Assembly (NCBI RefSeq): GCF_900103415.1
Contig: NZ_FMXB01000001.1
Coordinates: forward strand, 124,001 to 188,000
DNA: 64,000 nt
DNA from: Methanobrevibacter millerae
GTDB taxonomy: Archaea; Methanobacteriota; Methanobacteria; Methanobacteriales; Methanobacteriaceae
Direction of reading: 5' to 3'
The translations under genes were made by a program, and so were the position numbers. This document shows, one piece after another, positions 1 through 9,343 of the stretch. Position 1 is the stretch's first letter. The number at the start of each line of letters is the position of its first letter. The notes beneath the pieces are model-generated. The model ran no database searches. It worked only from the letters and a program-made list of their open reading frames with translations, and was not told the DNA's origin.

Positions 1-48
1 TTAGAAAACATGGAAATGGATTCTAGTGTTGCAGAAGGTGGAGGATAA
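1..48 (+). CDS. 3' end of an unidentified gene (partial)
   Basis: The first 15 codons of the window are open and end at TAA 46-48, giving a tail rich in Met, Glu and Gly that finishes VAEGGG. The rest of the gene lies outside the window. It converges on the helicase gene whose stop is at 56-58. Nothing in so short a tail identifies a family, and it could also be a chance open stretch. Confidence 0.4.
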   Translation, partial: LENMEMDSSVAEGGG

Positions 49-54
49 TCCTCC
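40..54. terminator. Hairpin around a stop codon, convergent gene end
   Basis: GGAGGA (40-45) and TCCTCC (49-54) form a perfect six-pair stem with the TAA stop codon as the loop. It lies exactly between two convergent genes. There is no long T-run directly behind it on the plus strand, so its terminator role is inferred from position only. Confidence 0.3.
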
Positions 55-55
55 C

Positions 56-2137
56 CTAATAATTTTCTGAAAACTGCTTTATTTTTTTGGATAACGTTTC
101 ACCGATACCATCGATTTTTTGCAACTCTTTTTCGGAAACTGATTTCAAATCGGTTCCAAATATTTCCACAACGTTTCTGGCCCGTTTTCTTCCGAGGCGT
201 TTAACTCCCACTACAAGAGGAATGATATCTTCCTTTACGCCGTAATAGAGTCTTGCGGACAGGATATCATAATCCTTAAGGTCTGAATAGCTTCCCAGAA
301 TCTCTGAAGTGCTTTTTGCAAACCTTACAAGCCTTGAAGCTTCATAGGCTGACCTTCTTGTTGAGGCTGAATAGACTCCGTACTTGTTTTCGATTTCAAA
401 CTCGTTTCTCTCATTAATCCATTCAATCAGTGACACCGTTGTGGCTTCGGGATTTCCTATATCGACCGCAAAAAGGCCTGATTCAGACATCTTGTCACGG
501 ACAGGATCCTTGTTTTTCCTTCCCTTAAACGTGATTAAAGGCAAATCAGGAGTTTCGGCAAGGGCATAGATGAACTCCGGAATGTTGAAGGAATCCATTG
601 TTGAGATGTATTCCTTTATCTTGACCGCCGTTTCAACGGCATAGTTTGATTTGGCTATCAGATTACCGAATTCCGTTGTCTTGAGGCCTTCAGGCGTTGC
701 CCTTATTATTCCGTTTTGAAGCAGGAACTGCAAGGCATTTTCAAGCTCCCATCTAAGGCTGTCCGCAGCAAAGAGAGACATTGACGGATTGTTGCTCATC
801 TGATATCCGTAAAGTGTCTTTTCAAAGAAATCGGTCAGCTCATCCAGATCCTTTGATAAGGTTGATGCGATTTGTGCAATAATCTGTTTGTAGACTGCAT
901 CCTTGTTGTCAACCAGTTTTGAATTGGTAATCTCGATTTCACCGTGAATATAGTAATCCTGCAAGTTAATGGCTTCATCCGAGGTCTTTGCAACGAGATA
1001 TGAGTAACCCACGTCATCGTATTGTGGCCTTCCAGCACGGCCTGACATCTGCTCATAGTCAAAGACAGGAATTGGCTGCGGTCCGTTGCTTGTCCAGCGT
1101 GTGGTATCTCTAATTGCAACTGCTTTTGACGGCAAATTGACTCCATACATTAAACTTGGCGTTGCGCTGATCATTAATATGTTGCCTTTTCTGAACTCGT
1201 CTTCAATGATTTCCTTCTGTTCATTGAAAAGTCCTGCATGGTGAAAGGCAACTCCCTTTTCGGCAGCTTCGGCCAGTTTGGTACAGGTTGTGGTCGGTAG
1301 AGACCCCTTGTTTTTGGGAACCTCAAGCAATTTATTGGCTACTTCTTTAAAGCGAATCTTCTGTTCCTTGGTGAGCTTCTTGTTGATTTTTTTGGCAACG
1401 TAAGTGGCCAGGCTTTCTGTAAAGCGCCTTGTTGATACAAAGGTTAATGCCTGTGATTCGTCCTGCATTGCCTTTTCAACGATTTTAACGATAACGTCAT
1501 TCTTGTTTTTCGTGTTGAACATCTCCGCATCAAGGACTTCCTTGTTTAAAGGAACAGGCCTGTAGTCATGCTCGACGCACTTTCCTTCAAGCCATCCTTC
1601 AATCTCTTCAATGTTTCTTAAAGTGGCCGATAAAGCTATTATTCTCATGCCAGGATTGATAATCTTCGCCCTTGTGATGGCTGCCTCTAATGTAGGACCT
1701 CTCGTGTATTCGCCGATCATGTGAAACTCATCGATAATCAACGTATCGACGTCACGAAGAACGTCCCATTGAAATCTGGTAAGGGCATCGAAGGATTCGA
1801 AAACCATAACTGACAAATCTGAGCTTGACGGATGCTTTCCAACTGAGATTCCATGTTCCTCAAAGGCCTTGAACTCCTGCACCTTTTCATTTTGAATTGA
1901 TAAGAGAGGTGCTGCATAAACGGCCTTTCCATTATTTAAAATGGTTTTAAGTGCCGGCAAAACTCCTAAAACGGTTTTTCCACTTGCCGTTGGAATGCAG
2001 ATGATGTAATTTGATTTATCCTCCAGATATCCTGATTCAATAACTGCCTTTTGTGCGGGATTGAACTCCTTAATGTATGGGTACGCACTGTTTATTATTT
2101 TTTTAATATCTTCAGGTAAATTTTCCATTTTAATCAA
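56..2137 (-). CDS. Hel308/Ski2-like DNA helicase
   Basis: Superfamily 2 helicase of 693 residues, the usual size for archaeal Hel308 (Hjm), which unwinds forked DNA at stalled replication forks. Visible motifs in order are PTASGKT (Walker A, about residues 49-55), DEFH (motif II, about 136-139), SAT (motif III, about 170), and a QMSGRAGR motif VI. The last ~30 residues hold a helix-hairpin-helix (KIDGIGETLSKKI), as expected for a DNA-binding tail. The reading starts with TTG at 2137, ten bases behind an AAGGAA ribosome site; the first ATG (2128) would sit about 19 bases away, so TTG is favoured. Motif II is DEFH rather than the DEIH or DEVH I would expect, which is a modest change. Confidence 0.85.
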   Translation of the reverse strand: MIKMENLPEDIKKIINSAYPYIKEFNPAQKAVIESGYLEDKSNYIICIPTASGKTVLGVLPALKTILNNGKAVYAAPLLSIQNEKVQEFKAFEEHGISVGKHPSSSDLSVMVFESFDALTRFQWDVLRDVDTLIIDEFHMIGEYTRGPTLEAAITRAKIINPGMRIIALSATLRNIEEIEGWLEGKCVEHDYRPVPLNKEVLDAEMFNTKNKNDVIVKIVEKAMQDESQALTFVSTRRFTESLATYVAKKINKKLTKEQKIRFKEVANKLLEVPKNKGSLPTTTCTKLAEAAEKGVAFHHAGLFNEQKEIIEDEFRKGNILMISATPSLMYGVNLPSKAVAIRDTTRWTSNGPQPIPVFDYEQMSGRAGRPQYDDVGYSYLVAKTSDEAINLQDYYIHGEIEITNSKLVDNKDAVYKQIIAQIASTLSKDLDELTDFFEKTLYGYQMSNNPSMSLFAADSLRWELENALQFLLQNGIIRATPEGLKTTEFGNLIAKSNYAVETAVKIKEYISTMDSFNIPEFIYALAETPDLPLITFKGRKNKDPVRDKMSESGLFAVDIGNPEATTVSLIEWINERNEFEIENKYGVYSASTRRSAYEASRLVRFAKSTSEILGSYSDLKDYDILSARLYYGVKEDIIPLVVGVKRLGRKRARNVVEIFGTDLKSVSEKELQKIDGIGETLSKKIKQFSENY

Positions 2138-2220
2138 TTAAATATTGTTCCTTTTATATATTAATATATTTGCAGAGAGCGTTTGATAACAAATATTAAT
2201 ATTAGGTAACAGTTAAATAC

Positions 2221-2262
2221 TATTATATATAAAATAATTACAAAAAAATTAACATAAAGGTG
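2221..2262 (+). promoter_or_regulatory. TATA promoter and ribosome site of the thioredoxin gene
   Basis: An A/T box TATTATATATAAAA begins near 2221, about 48 bases before the ATG at 2270, and an AAGGTG ribosome site lies close to the start. The spacing allows a leader of roughly 20 bases. Confidence 0.5.
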
Positions 2263-2269
2263 TATTAAC

Positions 2270-2530
2270 ATGGCAATTAAAATCGAAGTATTCAAAACTG
2301 ATTCATGTCCTCATTGTCCTGCTGCAGTAAGTGCTGCTGAAAATGCAAAAGCTAAATTTGGCGATCAAATTGACGTTGAAATCGTTAACGCAAATGATCC
2401 AGCCAATATTGACAGAGCCAGGGAATATAGAATAATGGCTGTACCTACCGTTGTCATTGACGGTGAAGTTGTCTTTATTGGTGCGCCTAGCGACGATGAA
2501 CTGATTGAAAAACTAGAATCTTTATTATAG
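2270..2530 (+). CDS. Small thioredoxin/glutaredoxin-like protein
   Basis: An 86-residue thioredoxin-fold redox protein. The CPHC active site is at about residues 13-16 near the N-terminus, and the cis-proline loop motif VPT comes later (MAVPTVVIDG). Size and CPHC site match the short archaeal thioredoxins known from Methanothermobacter and Methanocaldococcus rather than the ~105-residue bacterial type. Such proteins reduce disulfides in cytosolic enzymes. It has its own promoter and is followed 22 bases later by cbiD, which may be read through from it. Confidence 0.85.
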   Translation: MAIKIEVFKTDSCPHCPAAVSAAENAKAKFGDQIDVEIVNANDPANIDRAREYRIMAVPTVVIDGEVVFIGAPSDDELIEKLESLL

Positions 2531-2552
2531 ATTCTCTCTTTTTTTTATTTTT

Positions 2553-3635
2553 GTGAAAATGACTGATGATAATTTTATTGGCGTTACAACGGGTACCGTA
2601 GCCACTGCGTGTTCTCTTGCAGCCATAGATGCCATTTTGGATTCATCAGATATTGTTTGCGTTAATGTTGAAACTCCCAAAAAGAAACTGGATATTCTCA
2701 TTGACGACTGCCGCAAGCTGTCCGATTCGTCCGCATGTGCAGTAGCCCACAAGAATCCATATAACGATCCTGACGTTACTGTTAATCTGGCAATCGTTGC
2801 CCATGTGGAGCTGATTGACTTTGAAGGCGAAAAGGTTATCATTACAGGTGGCGAAGGAGTCGGCATAATCACAAAGCCCGGCCTTCAGATTGAGGTCGGC
2901 GATTACGCGATAAATCCCGTTCCGCGAAAAATGATAAGAAAGAACCTTGAAGATAAGGTTCCTGAAGGCAAAAGCGCAAAAGTTACCATTTCCATTCCAA
3001 AAGGCTGTGAAATCGCTAAAAAGACAATGAATCCAAAGCTTGGAATTGTCGGAGGCATTTCCGTTCTGGGAACAACAGGAATCGCAAGATCAATGTCCAG
3101 CGAAGCCTATAAGAATTCCATAGTTACTCAAATCGATGTGGCCATTGCAACAAAGGTTGATAATCTGGTATTCGTTCCGGGAAATATCGGTGAAAAATTG
3201 GCTTTAAAAAGACTGGACATTACAAAAGAACAGATTATCCAAACCGGAAACTATGTCGGATTCATGTTTGAGGAAGCCAAAAAGAGAGGAATCGACAGAT
3301 TTACCTTCTTTGGACATATCGGGAAATTGATTAAGGTCGCCGGAGGAATATTCAATACAAAGCATGCCGTAGCAGACGGAAGGCGTGAGATAATGATTAC
3401 CCATGCGGGAATCTGCGGTGCCGAAAGGGAAATTCTTGAAAGGCTGTACGATTCGGCCACAACCGATGACATGCTCGATATTCTAAGCGAAATAAACCTT
3501 CAGAAGGAAGTTGCAAACAGCATCGCAACAGCAATAAAGCAGCGTTGCGCCCAGCGCTTTGAATTGGAGCTTGACGTTATTCTCGTTGACATGGAAGGAA
3601 ATTATTTGAATGACAATATGGAGGGCTTTGTATGA
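2553..3635 (+). CDS. cbiD: Cobalt-precorrin-5B C1-methyltransferase
   Basis: CbiD performs the C1 methylation step of the anaerobic corrin pathway toward cobamides, which methanogens need for methyl-transfer enzymes. The N-terminal GVTTGTVATACSLAA stretch (about residues 9-23) is the family hallmark, and 360 residues is the usual length. Start is uncertain: GTG at 2553 or ATG at 2559 in the same frame, neither with a strong ribosome site. The stop overlaps the next gene (ATGA at 3632-3635), so it is translationally coupled with the glycosyltransferase. Confidence 0.9.
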   Translation: MKMTDDNFIGVTTGTVATACSLAAIDAILDSSDIVCVNVETPKKKLDILIDDCRKLSDSSACAVAHKNPYNDPDVTVNLAIVAHVELIDFEGEKVIITGGEGVGIITKPGLQIEVGDYAINPVPRKMIRKNLEDKVPEGKSAKVTISIPKGCEIAKKTMNPKLGIVGGISVLGTTGIARSMSSEAYKNSIVTQIDVAIATKVDNLVFVPGNIGEKLALKRLDITKEQIIQTGNYVGFMFEEAKKRGIDRFTFFGHIGKLIKVAGGIFNTKHAVADGRREIMITHAGICGAEREILERLYDSATTDDMLDILSEINLQKEVANSIATAIKQRCAQRFELELDVILVDMEGNYLNDNMEGFV

Positions 3636-4702
3636 AAATAGCTATGCTCGGTCAGTTTCCGCCCCATTTCGGAGGCGTAGGCGTTCATATTCACACGTTA
3701 TCAAAGGAACTCGTAAAGCAGGGTCATGAAGTTTACGTAATAACATATCCCCACAAGGATTTGGCCGATATTGACGGTATTCACGTTATAGGCACTACAG
3801 GAATTAACATTCCCGGAATCAGGGGTCTGATGTTTAAGAGAAATGCCGAAAAGGCACTGGAAAATCTTTTAAAGGAAGTTGACATTGACATCATTCACGG
3901 ACATTACCTATTCCCTGCTGGAGCTGCCGCCGTTGATGTGGGCTCAAAGCATAAAATTAAGACATATGTCACCGCACACGGTTCAGACATGTTTGAAATG
4001 TATAAAAAGCAGTCATTCATGAGGCCGTTTATTAAAAAGGTACTTAAAAAGGCCGATGTGGTCTTTGCAGTAAGCAATGCCTTAAAGGATGAGATTCTGG
4101 CAACGGGAGTCAGTGGAATCGAGGCCAAAACAAGACTCTACTGGAATTCCGTTGACATTGATAAATTTTCCATGGACAATAAAAATACTTTAGAAAGTAA
4201 TGGAAAGCCGATAGTCCTTTTTGTTGGAAATATCATTAAGCGTAAAAACGTTAATTTAATTCTTGAAGCTAAAAAACTGTCAAAAACCGATTATGAAGTT
4301 GTTGTTGTCGGTGACGGCCCTTTGAAAAACGAGCTTGAAAGCAAGGTCGAAAAGGAAAGCATTCCTGATGTCAGATTTTTGGGCTCACGAAATGACGTTG
4401 AAAATATAATTCCCGGCTGTGACGTTCTGGTTTTACCTTCATTTTCCGAAAGCTTCGGACTGGTATTAATTGAAGCGTTGGCATGTGGAAAGCCGGTTAT
4501 CGGAAGCAACGTCGGCGGAATAAAAGAAATAATTAATGACGACGTCGGTTTATTGATAAATCCTAATGACGCATCAACATTGTCCGATGCCATTGATAAG
4601 ATAATTGGAAATGACGAGTTCAGAAAAAAATTAGCTTCAAACGCCCGAAACAGGGCCTGTGATTTTAGTGAAGTTGAAATCCCTTACGATGAGATGAAAT
4701 AA
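3632..4702 (+). CDS. GT4-family glycosyltransferase
   Basis: A 356-residue GT-B fold glycosyltransferase. The N-terminal domain opens with a glycine-rich loop (GQFPPHFGGVGVH), and the C-terminal nucleotide-sugar domain contains FSESFGLVLIEA with the two spaced glutamates typical of retaining GT4 enzymes. It probably adds a sugar to a lipid or surface polymer in the cytosol or at the inner membrane face; the acceptor cannot be read from the sequence. It overlaps cbiD by four bases and aroK by one, forming a tight three-gene operon with no obvious shared pathway. Confidence 0.85.
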   Translation: MKIAMLGQFPPHFGGVGVHIHTLSKELVKQGHEVYVITYPHKDLADIDGIHVIGTTGINIPGIRGLMFKRNAEKALENLLKEVDIDIIHGHYLFPAGAAAVDVGSKHKIKTYVTAHGSDMFEMYKKQSFMRPFIKKVLKKADVVFAVSNALKDEILATGVSGIEAKTRLYWNSVDIDKFSMDNKNTLESNGKPIVLFVGNIIKRKNVNLILEAKKLSKTDYEVVVVGDGPLKNELESKVEKESIPDVRFLGSRNDVENIIPGCDVLVLPSFSESFGLVLIEALACGKPVIGSNVGGIKEIINDDVGLLINPNDASTLSDAIDKIIGNDEFRKKLASNARNRACDFSEVEIPYDEMK

Positions 4703-5568
4703 TGATAAAGAAAGTTAGATGTCCCGGTTCAGCAACGATAATTAATGCAATAGCAACAGGCTGCGGATCCGCATTTGGAATAGGTCTTAACATTAAATGC
4801 GAGGCAAAATCAATCGATTCCGGAGTGAAATGCTATAATGATGTAGGAGCAAGCACTGATTTAATGGATTTATGTGTTGATAAGGTTTTTGAAAGGTATG
4901 ATATTGATAAAAACGATTTCGGTCTTGAAATCAAAACGCAATCAACCCTGCCGATGGCTTCAGGCCTTTCAAGCAGCAGCGCCTCTTCAAACGCCGTTGT
5001 TGCCGTATCATCCAAAATAATATGTGAAGAGTTTGACCTGACTCCATTAACGGATATGGAAATCATCAATCTGGCTATTGATGCCTCAATCGAAGCGGGA
5101 GTTACCATAACCGGTTCATTTGATGATGCAACCGCATCCTACTTCGGAGGCGTTGTAGTAACCAACAATAAAGCCAGGGAATTCATCATTAAAGAGAAAA
5201 TGGATGACTATAAGATACTTGTTTACATGCCCAATTTCCATGCAAAATCCGGAGACAGCGACGTTAACCGCATGAAGCTGATGGCTCCTCTTGTAAAAAC
5301 AGCATTCGGATTTGCTAAAGATAAGGATTACTTCAAGGCTCTTAACTTAAATGGCCTGATATACGCATCAGCCCTGGGCTTTGACCCGGCCATTGCAATC
5401 GATGCTCTTCAGGCGGGTGCCGTTGCCTCAGGCCTTTCAGGAACGGGATCATCATTTGTGGCAGTTTGCGATGAAGGCTCCTGTGACAATATTAAAGACG
5501 CATGGAGTAATCTGGAAGGACGGGTCATCGAAACTGATGTGGATAATGACGGATGCATGTTTTATTAA
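4702..5568 (+). CDS. aroK: Shikimate kinase, archaeal GHMP type
   Basis: Phosphorylates shikimate in aromatic amino acid synthesis. Archaea use a GHMP-family enzyme unrelated to bacterial AroK. The phosphate-binding motif PMASGLSSSSASS sits at about residues 84-97, and a C-terminal GLSGTGSSF motif fits GHMP motif 3. Length 288 is normal for the family. The ATG shares one base with the preceding stop, and the chorismate mutase gene follows about 110 bases later under a separate promoter, so two aromatic-pathway genes are close together. Confidence 0.9.
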   Translation: MIKKVRCPGSATIINAIATGCGSAFGIGLNIKCEAKSIDSGVKCYNDVGASTDLMDLCVDKVFERYDIDKNDFGLEIKTQSTLPMASGLSSSSASSNAVVAVSSKIICEEFDLTPLTDMEIINLAIDASIEAGVTITGSFDDATASYFGGVVVTNNKAREFIIKEKMDDYKILVYMPNFHAKSGDSDVNRMKLMAPLVKTAFGFAKDKDYFKALNLNGLIYASALGFDPAIAIDALQAGAVASGLSGTGSSFVAVCDEGSCDNIKDAWSNLEGRVIETDVDNDGCMFY

Positions 5569-5611
5569 CTGAAAAAAATTCTTAATTCCTTAAAAAATTG
5601 CCGTTTCATGC

Positions 5612-5629
5612 CATAGTTTATATACTATG
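5612..5629 (+). promoter_or_regulatory. Palindrome spanning a TATA box before chorismate mutase
   Basis: CATAGT (5612-5617) and ACTATG (5624-5629) flank TTATAT, so a perfect inverted repeat encloses the TATA box TTTATATA. Transcription would start near 5645, before the GGTGAT ribosome site at 5669. A dimeric repressor bound here would block TBP. That role is inferred. Confidence 0.45.
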
Positions 5630-5678
5630 ATTATTATAAATTATATTATTATCATTATTATCAGATATGGTGATTTTT

Positions 5679-6014
5679 TTGACTGGCGAAAATGAGATTA
5701 ATTCTTTTGAAAACAAAGAGGAAGCCGAAATTCTTTTAGAAGAAGCTAGAAATCGCATTGATGAAATTGATAATGAATTATTTAATTTAATTTACCAGAG
5801 AACTCACATTGCAAAGGATATCGCACTTGCCAAGGAGTACTTGGGAATGCCCGTATTTGATAAGACAAGGGAAGAGGCGGTTCATGCAAAAATCGAGAAG
5901 TTGTCTGAGGAAAACGGTATTGATGCAGTAATAATTGATCAAATCGTTGATATGCTGACTATATTAAGTAAAAATGAGCAGAATGAAATATTGAGGAGGA
6001 ATAATAATGGGTAA
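5679..6014 (+). CDS. Chorismate mutase, AroQ class
   Basis: Converts chorismate to prephenate for Phe and Tyr synthesis. The all-helical AroQ signature is visible: [20 protein letters not shown], then KDIALAKEY with the second catalytic lysine region, then the short helix 3. The frame opens at ATG 5667, but a GGTGAT ribosome site (5669-5674) lies inside that start and TTG at 5679 follows with the spacing seen elsewhere here, so TTG is the likely start (about 111 residues). The 3' end overlaps S17e by eight bases, coupling a metabolic gene to a ribosomal protein gene. Confidence 0.85.
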   Translation: MTGENEINSFENKEEAEILLEEARNRIDEIDNELFNLIYQRTHIAKDIALAKEYLGMPVFDKTREEAVHAKIEKLSEENGIDAVIIDQIVDMLTILSKNEQNEILRRNNNG

Positions 6015-6204
6015 TATTAGAACTTCATTTGTTAAACGTTTAGCAAGGGAACTTGTAGATACTCACAAAGGTGTTTTCACCACTGATTTTGAAGAAAACA
6101 AAAAATTAGTATCTGAATACTCAACCGTAAGTACTAAACATTTAAGAAATAAAATAGCTGGATATGTTACAAGGCTTGTTAAGATTGAACAAACTCAAGA
6201 ATAA
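6007..6204 (+). CDS. rps17e: Ribosomal protein S17e
   Basis: A 65-residue basic protein opening [18 protein letters not shown], matching archaeal S17e, a small-subunit protein absent from bacteria. Length is typical. A strong GAGGAGGA ribosome site sits inside the end of the chorismate mutase gene. The gene ends the operon, and the aspartate-pathway operon follows behind its own promoter. Confidence 0.95.
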   Translation: MGNIRTSFVKRLARELVDTHKGVFTTDFEENKKLVSEYSTVSTKHLRNKIAGYVTRLVKIEQTQE

Positions 6205-6309
6205 GCTTTCTACATATTTATTCTCTTTTTTTATAATTTACTTTTTTTTCAAAACTGAACCTTTTTTTAATTAAAACTATTTTTTTAAAAGTTTATTAAT
6301 ATGGTGAAA

Positions 6310-6390
6310 TAAAAATATAAATGAATATCTTTGTATTCGAAAATTTGTGAAATTTTTTTTATAAATTTCAAGAAATAGGTGTGAATTTTA
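6310..6390 (+). promoter_or_regulatory. Promoter and leader of the lysC-dapA-dapB-asd operon
   Basis: A TATA-like AAAAATATAAATG lies at about 6312-6323. Further on, GAAATTT (6349-6355) and AAATTTC (6363-6369) form an inverted repeat around a second A/T box. The ribosome site AGGTGTGA (about 6377-6384) precedes the ATG at 6391. Which TATA is used is not clear. The inverted repeat could be an operator or a leader hairpin. Confidence 0.35.
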
Positions 6391-7614
6391 ATGGATTTAA
6401 TAGTAGCAAAATTCGGTGGCACATCGGTAGGAGATGGGGCCAGAATTAAAAAGGCGGCGCAGTCCGTAGTAAATGAGTATATGAAAGGCAATCAAATCGT
6501 AGTAGTGGTTTCAGCAGTCAACAAGACTACTGATGAATTAATTGGACTATCTACTGACGCTATTGGAGCTGGTTTAACTGACAAGCAGAAGGCAGAAATC
6601 ATGGCCATGGGTGAGTTAACTAGCGCAAGATTGTTCTCAGCAACTATTGAATCATTAGGAGTGAAATCTGAATTTATAGATCCTTATAACAAATTATGGC
6701 CGATAATGACTGATTCAAATCCTCTGGAAGCCAAAATAGACTTCAAGACCACCAATGAAAAGGCTGAAGGCATTAGAGAACTCCTGAATCAGGGCATCGT
6801 TCCTGTTATTTGTGGATTCTTAGGCAAAGGACCTAGCGGAGAAATCACCACCCTCGGAAGGGGAGGAAGTGATATCACGGCATTTTTAATTGGTCACTGC
6901 CTGGATGTTAGTGAAGTAATTATCGTTACAGATGTGGAAGGCGTAATGTCAACCGATCCCAACAAAATCGAAGAGGCAGAGCTTTTGCCTGAAATTACCG
7001 TTGAGGAATTGAGGGATTTGGCTACACACGGTGCTCAAGTTCTGCATCCTCACGCATTAACATACAAAGATCCATTAATATCAGCCAAGATTATTAATTT
7101 TGAACATGGGAATTTATCTGCAAAAGGTACTCGTATAGTAGGGCCTTTTGAAGGTGATTCTTTGAAATCTGTAACTATATATAAAAATCCTATTTCACTT
7201 ATAGCAATTGTTGGAGATGGAATGCTTAAAAGATCTGGGCTTTTGGCTAAAGTGACTTCCTGTTTGGCAGACAACAACATCAATATATTTGGCATTTCTG
7301 CCGGTCAGAATTCAATGACAGTCTTCGTTGAAAAGACAGAATCCAATAAGGCATATCACTTATTACATCATTTAGTGATAGAAGACGAGTTCTTCAGCTC
7401 TTTATCTTTAGGTGAAGACGCTTCTATGATTACAATCGTCAGCCCTAACTTTGCTGATGAAACGCCGGGCATCATTTCAAACATTACGGAGCCGCTCAGA
7501 AAGAACAAAATCAATATAATTGAGATTTCATCTTCTCAAACGGCAATAGTATTATATGTGGATATAAAAGATGGTGAAAAAGCATTAGATTTACTTAACG
7601 AGGTTTTAGAATGA
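6391..7614 (+). CDS. lysC: Aspartate kinase
   Basis: Phosphorylates aspartate at the start of the Lys, Thr and Met pathway. KFGGTS (residues 7-12) is the substrate and ATP site hallmark, followed by the GRGGSD motif. The C-terminal ~140 residues carry two ACT repeats ([19 protein letters not shown] and a later copy), which bind amino acid effectors for feedback control. 407 residues is normal for a monofunctional enzyme. It overlaps dapA by four bases and heads a four-gene operon. Confidence 0.95.
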   Translation: MDLIVAKFGGTSVGDGARIKKAAQSVVNEYMKGNQIVVVVSAVNKTTDELIGLSTDAIGAGLTDKQKAEIMAMGELTSARLFSATIESLGVKSEFIDPYNKLWPIMTDSNPLEAKIDFKTTNEKAEGIRELLNQGIVPVICGFLGKGPSGEITTLGRGGSDITAFLIGHCLDVSEVIIVTDVEGVMSTDPNKIEEAELLPEITVEELRDLATHGAQVLHPHALTYKDPLISAKIINFEHGNLSAKGTRIVGPFEGDSLKSVTIYKNPISLIAIVGDGMLKRSGLLAKVTSCLADNNINIFGISAGQNSMTVFVEKTESNKAYHLLHHLVIEDEFFSSLSLGEDASMITIVSPNFADETPGIISNITEPLRKNKINIIEISSSQTAIVLYVDIKDGEKALDLLNEVLE

Positions 7615-8504
7615 ATTTTGAAGGAACTTATGTTGCAATGGTAACTCCTTTTACCGAAGATTTGAAAATAGACGAAGAAGGTTTCAGGTCAAATATTAAC
7701 TATTTGATTGACAACGGCGTATCCGGTTTGGTCGGTGCCGGAACAACCGGTGAGTCAGCTACAATGGATCATGATGAACACAGAAGAGTAATCGAGATTC
7801 TGGTTGACGAAGTTGACGGCAGGGTTCAGACTGTTGCCGGAACTGGTAGCAACGCAACATCCGAAGCTTTGGACTTGACCCAGTTTGCCTGTGATGCAGG
7901 TGCAGACGCTGCATTGGTTATCACTCCGTATTACAACAAACCGCAACAGCATGCGCTTGTAAAACATTTCGAAACCATTTCCGATAATGTTGACATACCG
8001 ATTATAGCATATAACGTCCCATCCCGTACCGGAATAAACATTGACGTTGATACCGTTGTCGAACTGGCTAAACTCGATAATGTCGAAGCTATTAAGGAAG
8101 CAAGCGGAAGCGTCGATAAGGTGTCAGACATCTACAGGGCACTCTCACTTGAAGGCCTTGAAGACGAATTCAACATTTTATCCGGTGAAGACTCCCTGAC
8201 TTTGCCTATCATGGCTGTGGGCGGAACCGGTGTAATCAGCGCATCAGCAAACATTGATGTTAAAAGGATGGTTTTAATGGTTGACAGCATCCTCAACGAC
8301 GACTATGAACGTGCTCTTGAGCTTCACTATGAAATGCTAGATTTCATCAGAGCATGTTTCGTTGAAAGTAATCCTGTTCCTGTAAAAACCGGAATGAACT
8401 TAATGGGACTTCCGTCAGGACCTTTAAGACAGCCATTAGCTCCACTGAAAGAAGAAAGTTTAGAAATTCTCAAAAAAGCTTTAAAAGATTCAAATTTTAT
8501 CTAA
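7611..8504 (+). CDS. dapA: 4-hydroxy-tetrahydrodipicolinate synthase
   Basis: Condenses aspartate semialdehyde with pyruvate. A TIM-barrel enzyme of 297 residues with GAGTTGES near residue 43, catalytic Tyr134 in YNVPSRTG, and Schiff-base Lys162 in [11 protein letters not shown] overlaps the lysC stop (ATGA). It is committed to the lysine and diaminopimelate branch. Since Methanobrevibacter walls are pseudomurein, which contains lysine, this pathway also feeds the cell wall. Confidence 0.95.
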   Translation: MNFEGTYVAMVTPFTEDLKIDEEGFRSNINYLIDNGVSGLVGAGTTGESATMDHDEHRRVIEILVDEVDGRVQTVAGTGSNATSEALDLTQFACDAGADAALVITPYYNKPQQHALVKHFETISDNVDIPIIAYNVPSRTGINIDVDTVVELAKLDNVEAIKEASGSVDKVSDIYRALSLEGLEDEFNILSGEDSLTLPIMAVGGTGVISASANIDVKRMVLMVDSILNDDYERALELHYEMLDFIRACFVESNPVPVKTGMNLMGLPSGPLRQPLAPLKEESLEILKKALKDSNFI

Positions 8505-8513
8505 GGTGTTAAG

Positions 8514-9335
8514 ATGATTAGAGTTGCAGTAACCGGAGCTGCAGGAAGAATGGGCTCCGGAATTATCAGAAAAATTACAGCGCAAGATGATATGGAAGTA
8601 GTTGCTGCCATTGAAATGCCGAACACTCCATTGGCAGGAAAAGACGCCGGCCTTCAGGCAGGAATTGACGAGCTCGGCGTGGAAATCACAGGTTCAGAAA
8701 AACTCGAGGAAACCTTAAATGCCGCAAAACCGGATGTTCTGGTTGATTTCACTATTGCACATGCAGCAGTCGAAACAATCAAGACAGCCACTTCATGCGG
8801 CGTCAATATTGTAGTCGGAACTACAGGTTTCACTGAAGAGCAGATGGCGTCAAACGTTAAAAACGTTGCCGACAACAATGTCGGTGCGGTCATCTCATCA
8901 AATATGGCTATCGGAGTTAACGTGTTTTTCAACACTTTAAAGAAATTGGCTCCGTTATTATATGATTATGACATAGAAATTATTGAAGCTCACCACAATC
9001 AGAAAAAGGATGCTCCATCCGGAACCGCAGTGACCGCTTTTGAAGTCATTGCCGCAGAACTTGGCCGTGATACTGAAGAAGTCGGTGTATTCGGAAGAAA
9101 AGGACTTGTCGGAAAAAGAACTCCTGAAGAAATCGGTGTTCATGCAATCCGTGGTGGAGATATTGTCGGTGATCATACCGTAATGTTTATCGGTGACGGT
9201 GAAAGACTTGAAGTCAAACACCAGGCACATACAAGAGAAGTTTTCATAGCTGGTGTAATAAGGGCTATCAGATACGTTCCTACTGCAGAAAAAGGTGTTG
9301 TAAGCAGTATGAATGATGTTTTAGGTTTAGAATAG
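8514..9335 (+). CDS. dapB: 4-hydroxy-tetrahydrodipicolinate reductase
   Basis: NAD(P)H-dependent second step of the lysine branch. It has the N-terminal Rossmann motif GAAGRMG (residues 8-14) and the catalytic EAHHNQKKDAPSGTA stretch with the His pair and Lys. 273 residues is typical. It follows dapA by nine bases with an AAGGTG ribosome site and is followed by asd eight bases later. Confidence 0.95.
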   Translation: MIRVAVTGAAGRMGSGIIRKITAQDDMEVVAAIEMPNTPLAGKDAGLQAGIDELGVEITGSEKLEETLNAAKPDVLVDFTIAHAAVETIKTATSCGVNIVVGTTGFTEEQMASNVKNVADNNVGAVISSNMAIGVNVFFNTLKKLAPLLYDYDIEIIEAHHNQKKDAPSGTAVTAFEVIAAELGRDTEEVGVFGRKGLVGKRTPEEIGVHAIRGGDIVGDHTVMFIGDGERLEVKHQAHTREVFIAGVIRAIRYVPTAEKGVVSSMNDVLGLE

Positions 9336-9343
9336 GTGTTTTT

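Noticed and set aside
6349-6369. Lysine riboswitch before lysC
   Set aside because: Only one short inverted repeat is present and the ~80-base leader is too small for that riboswitch.
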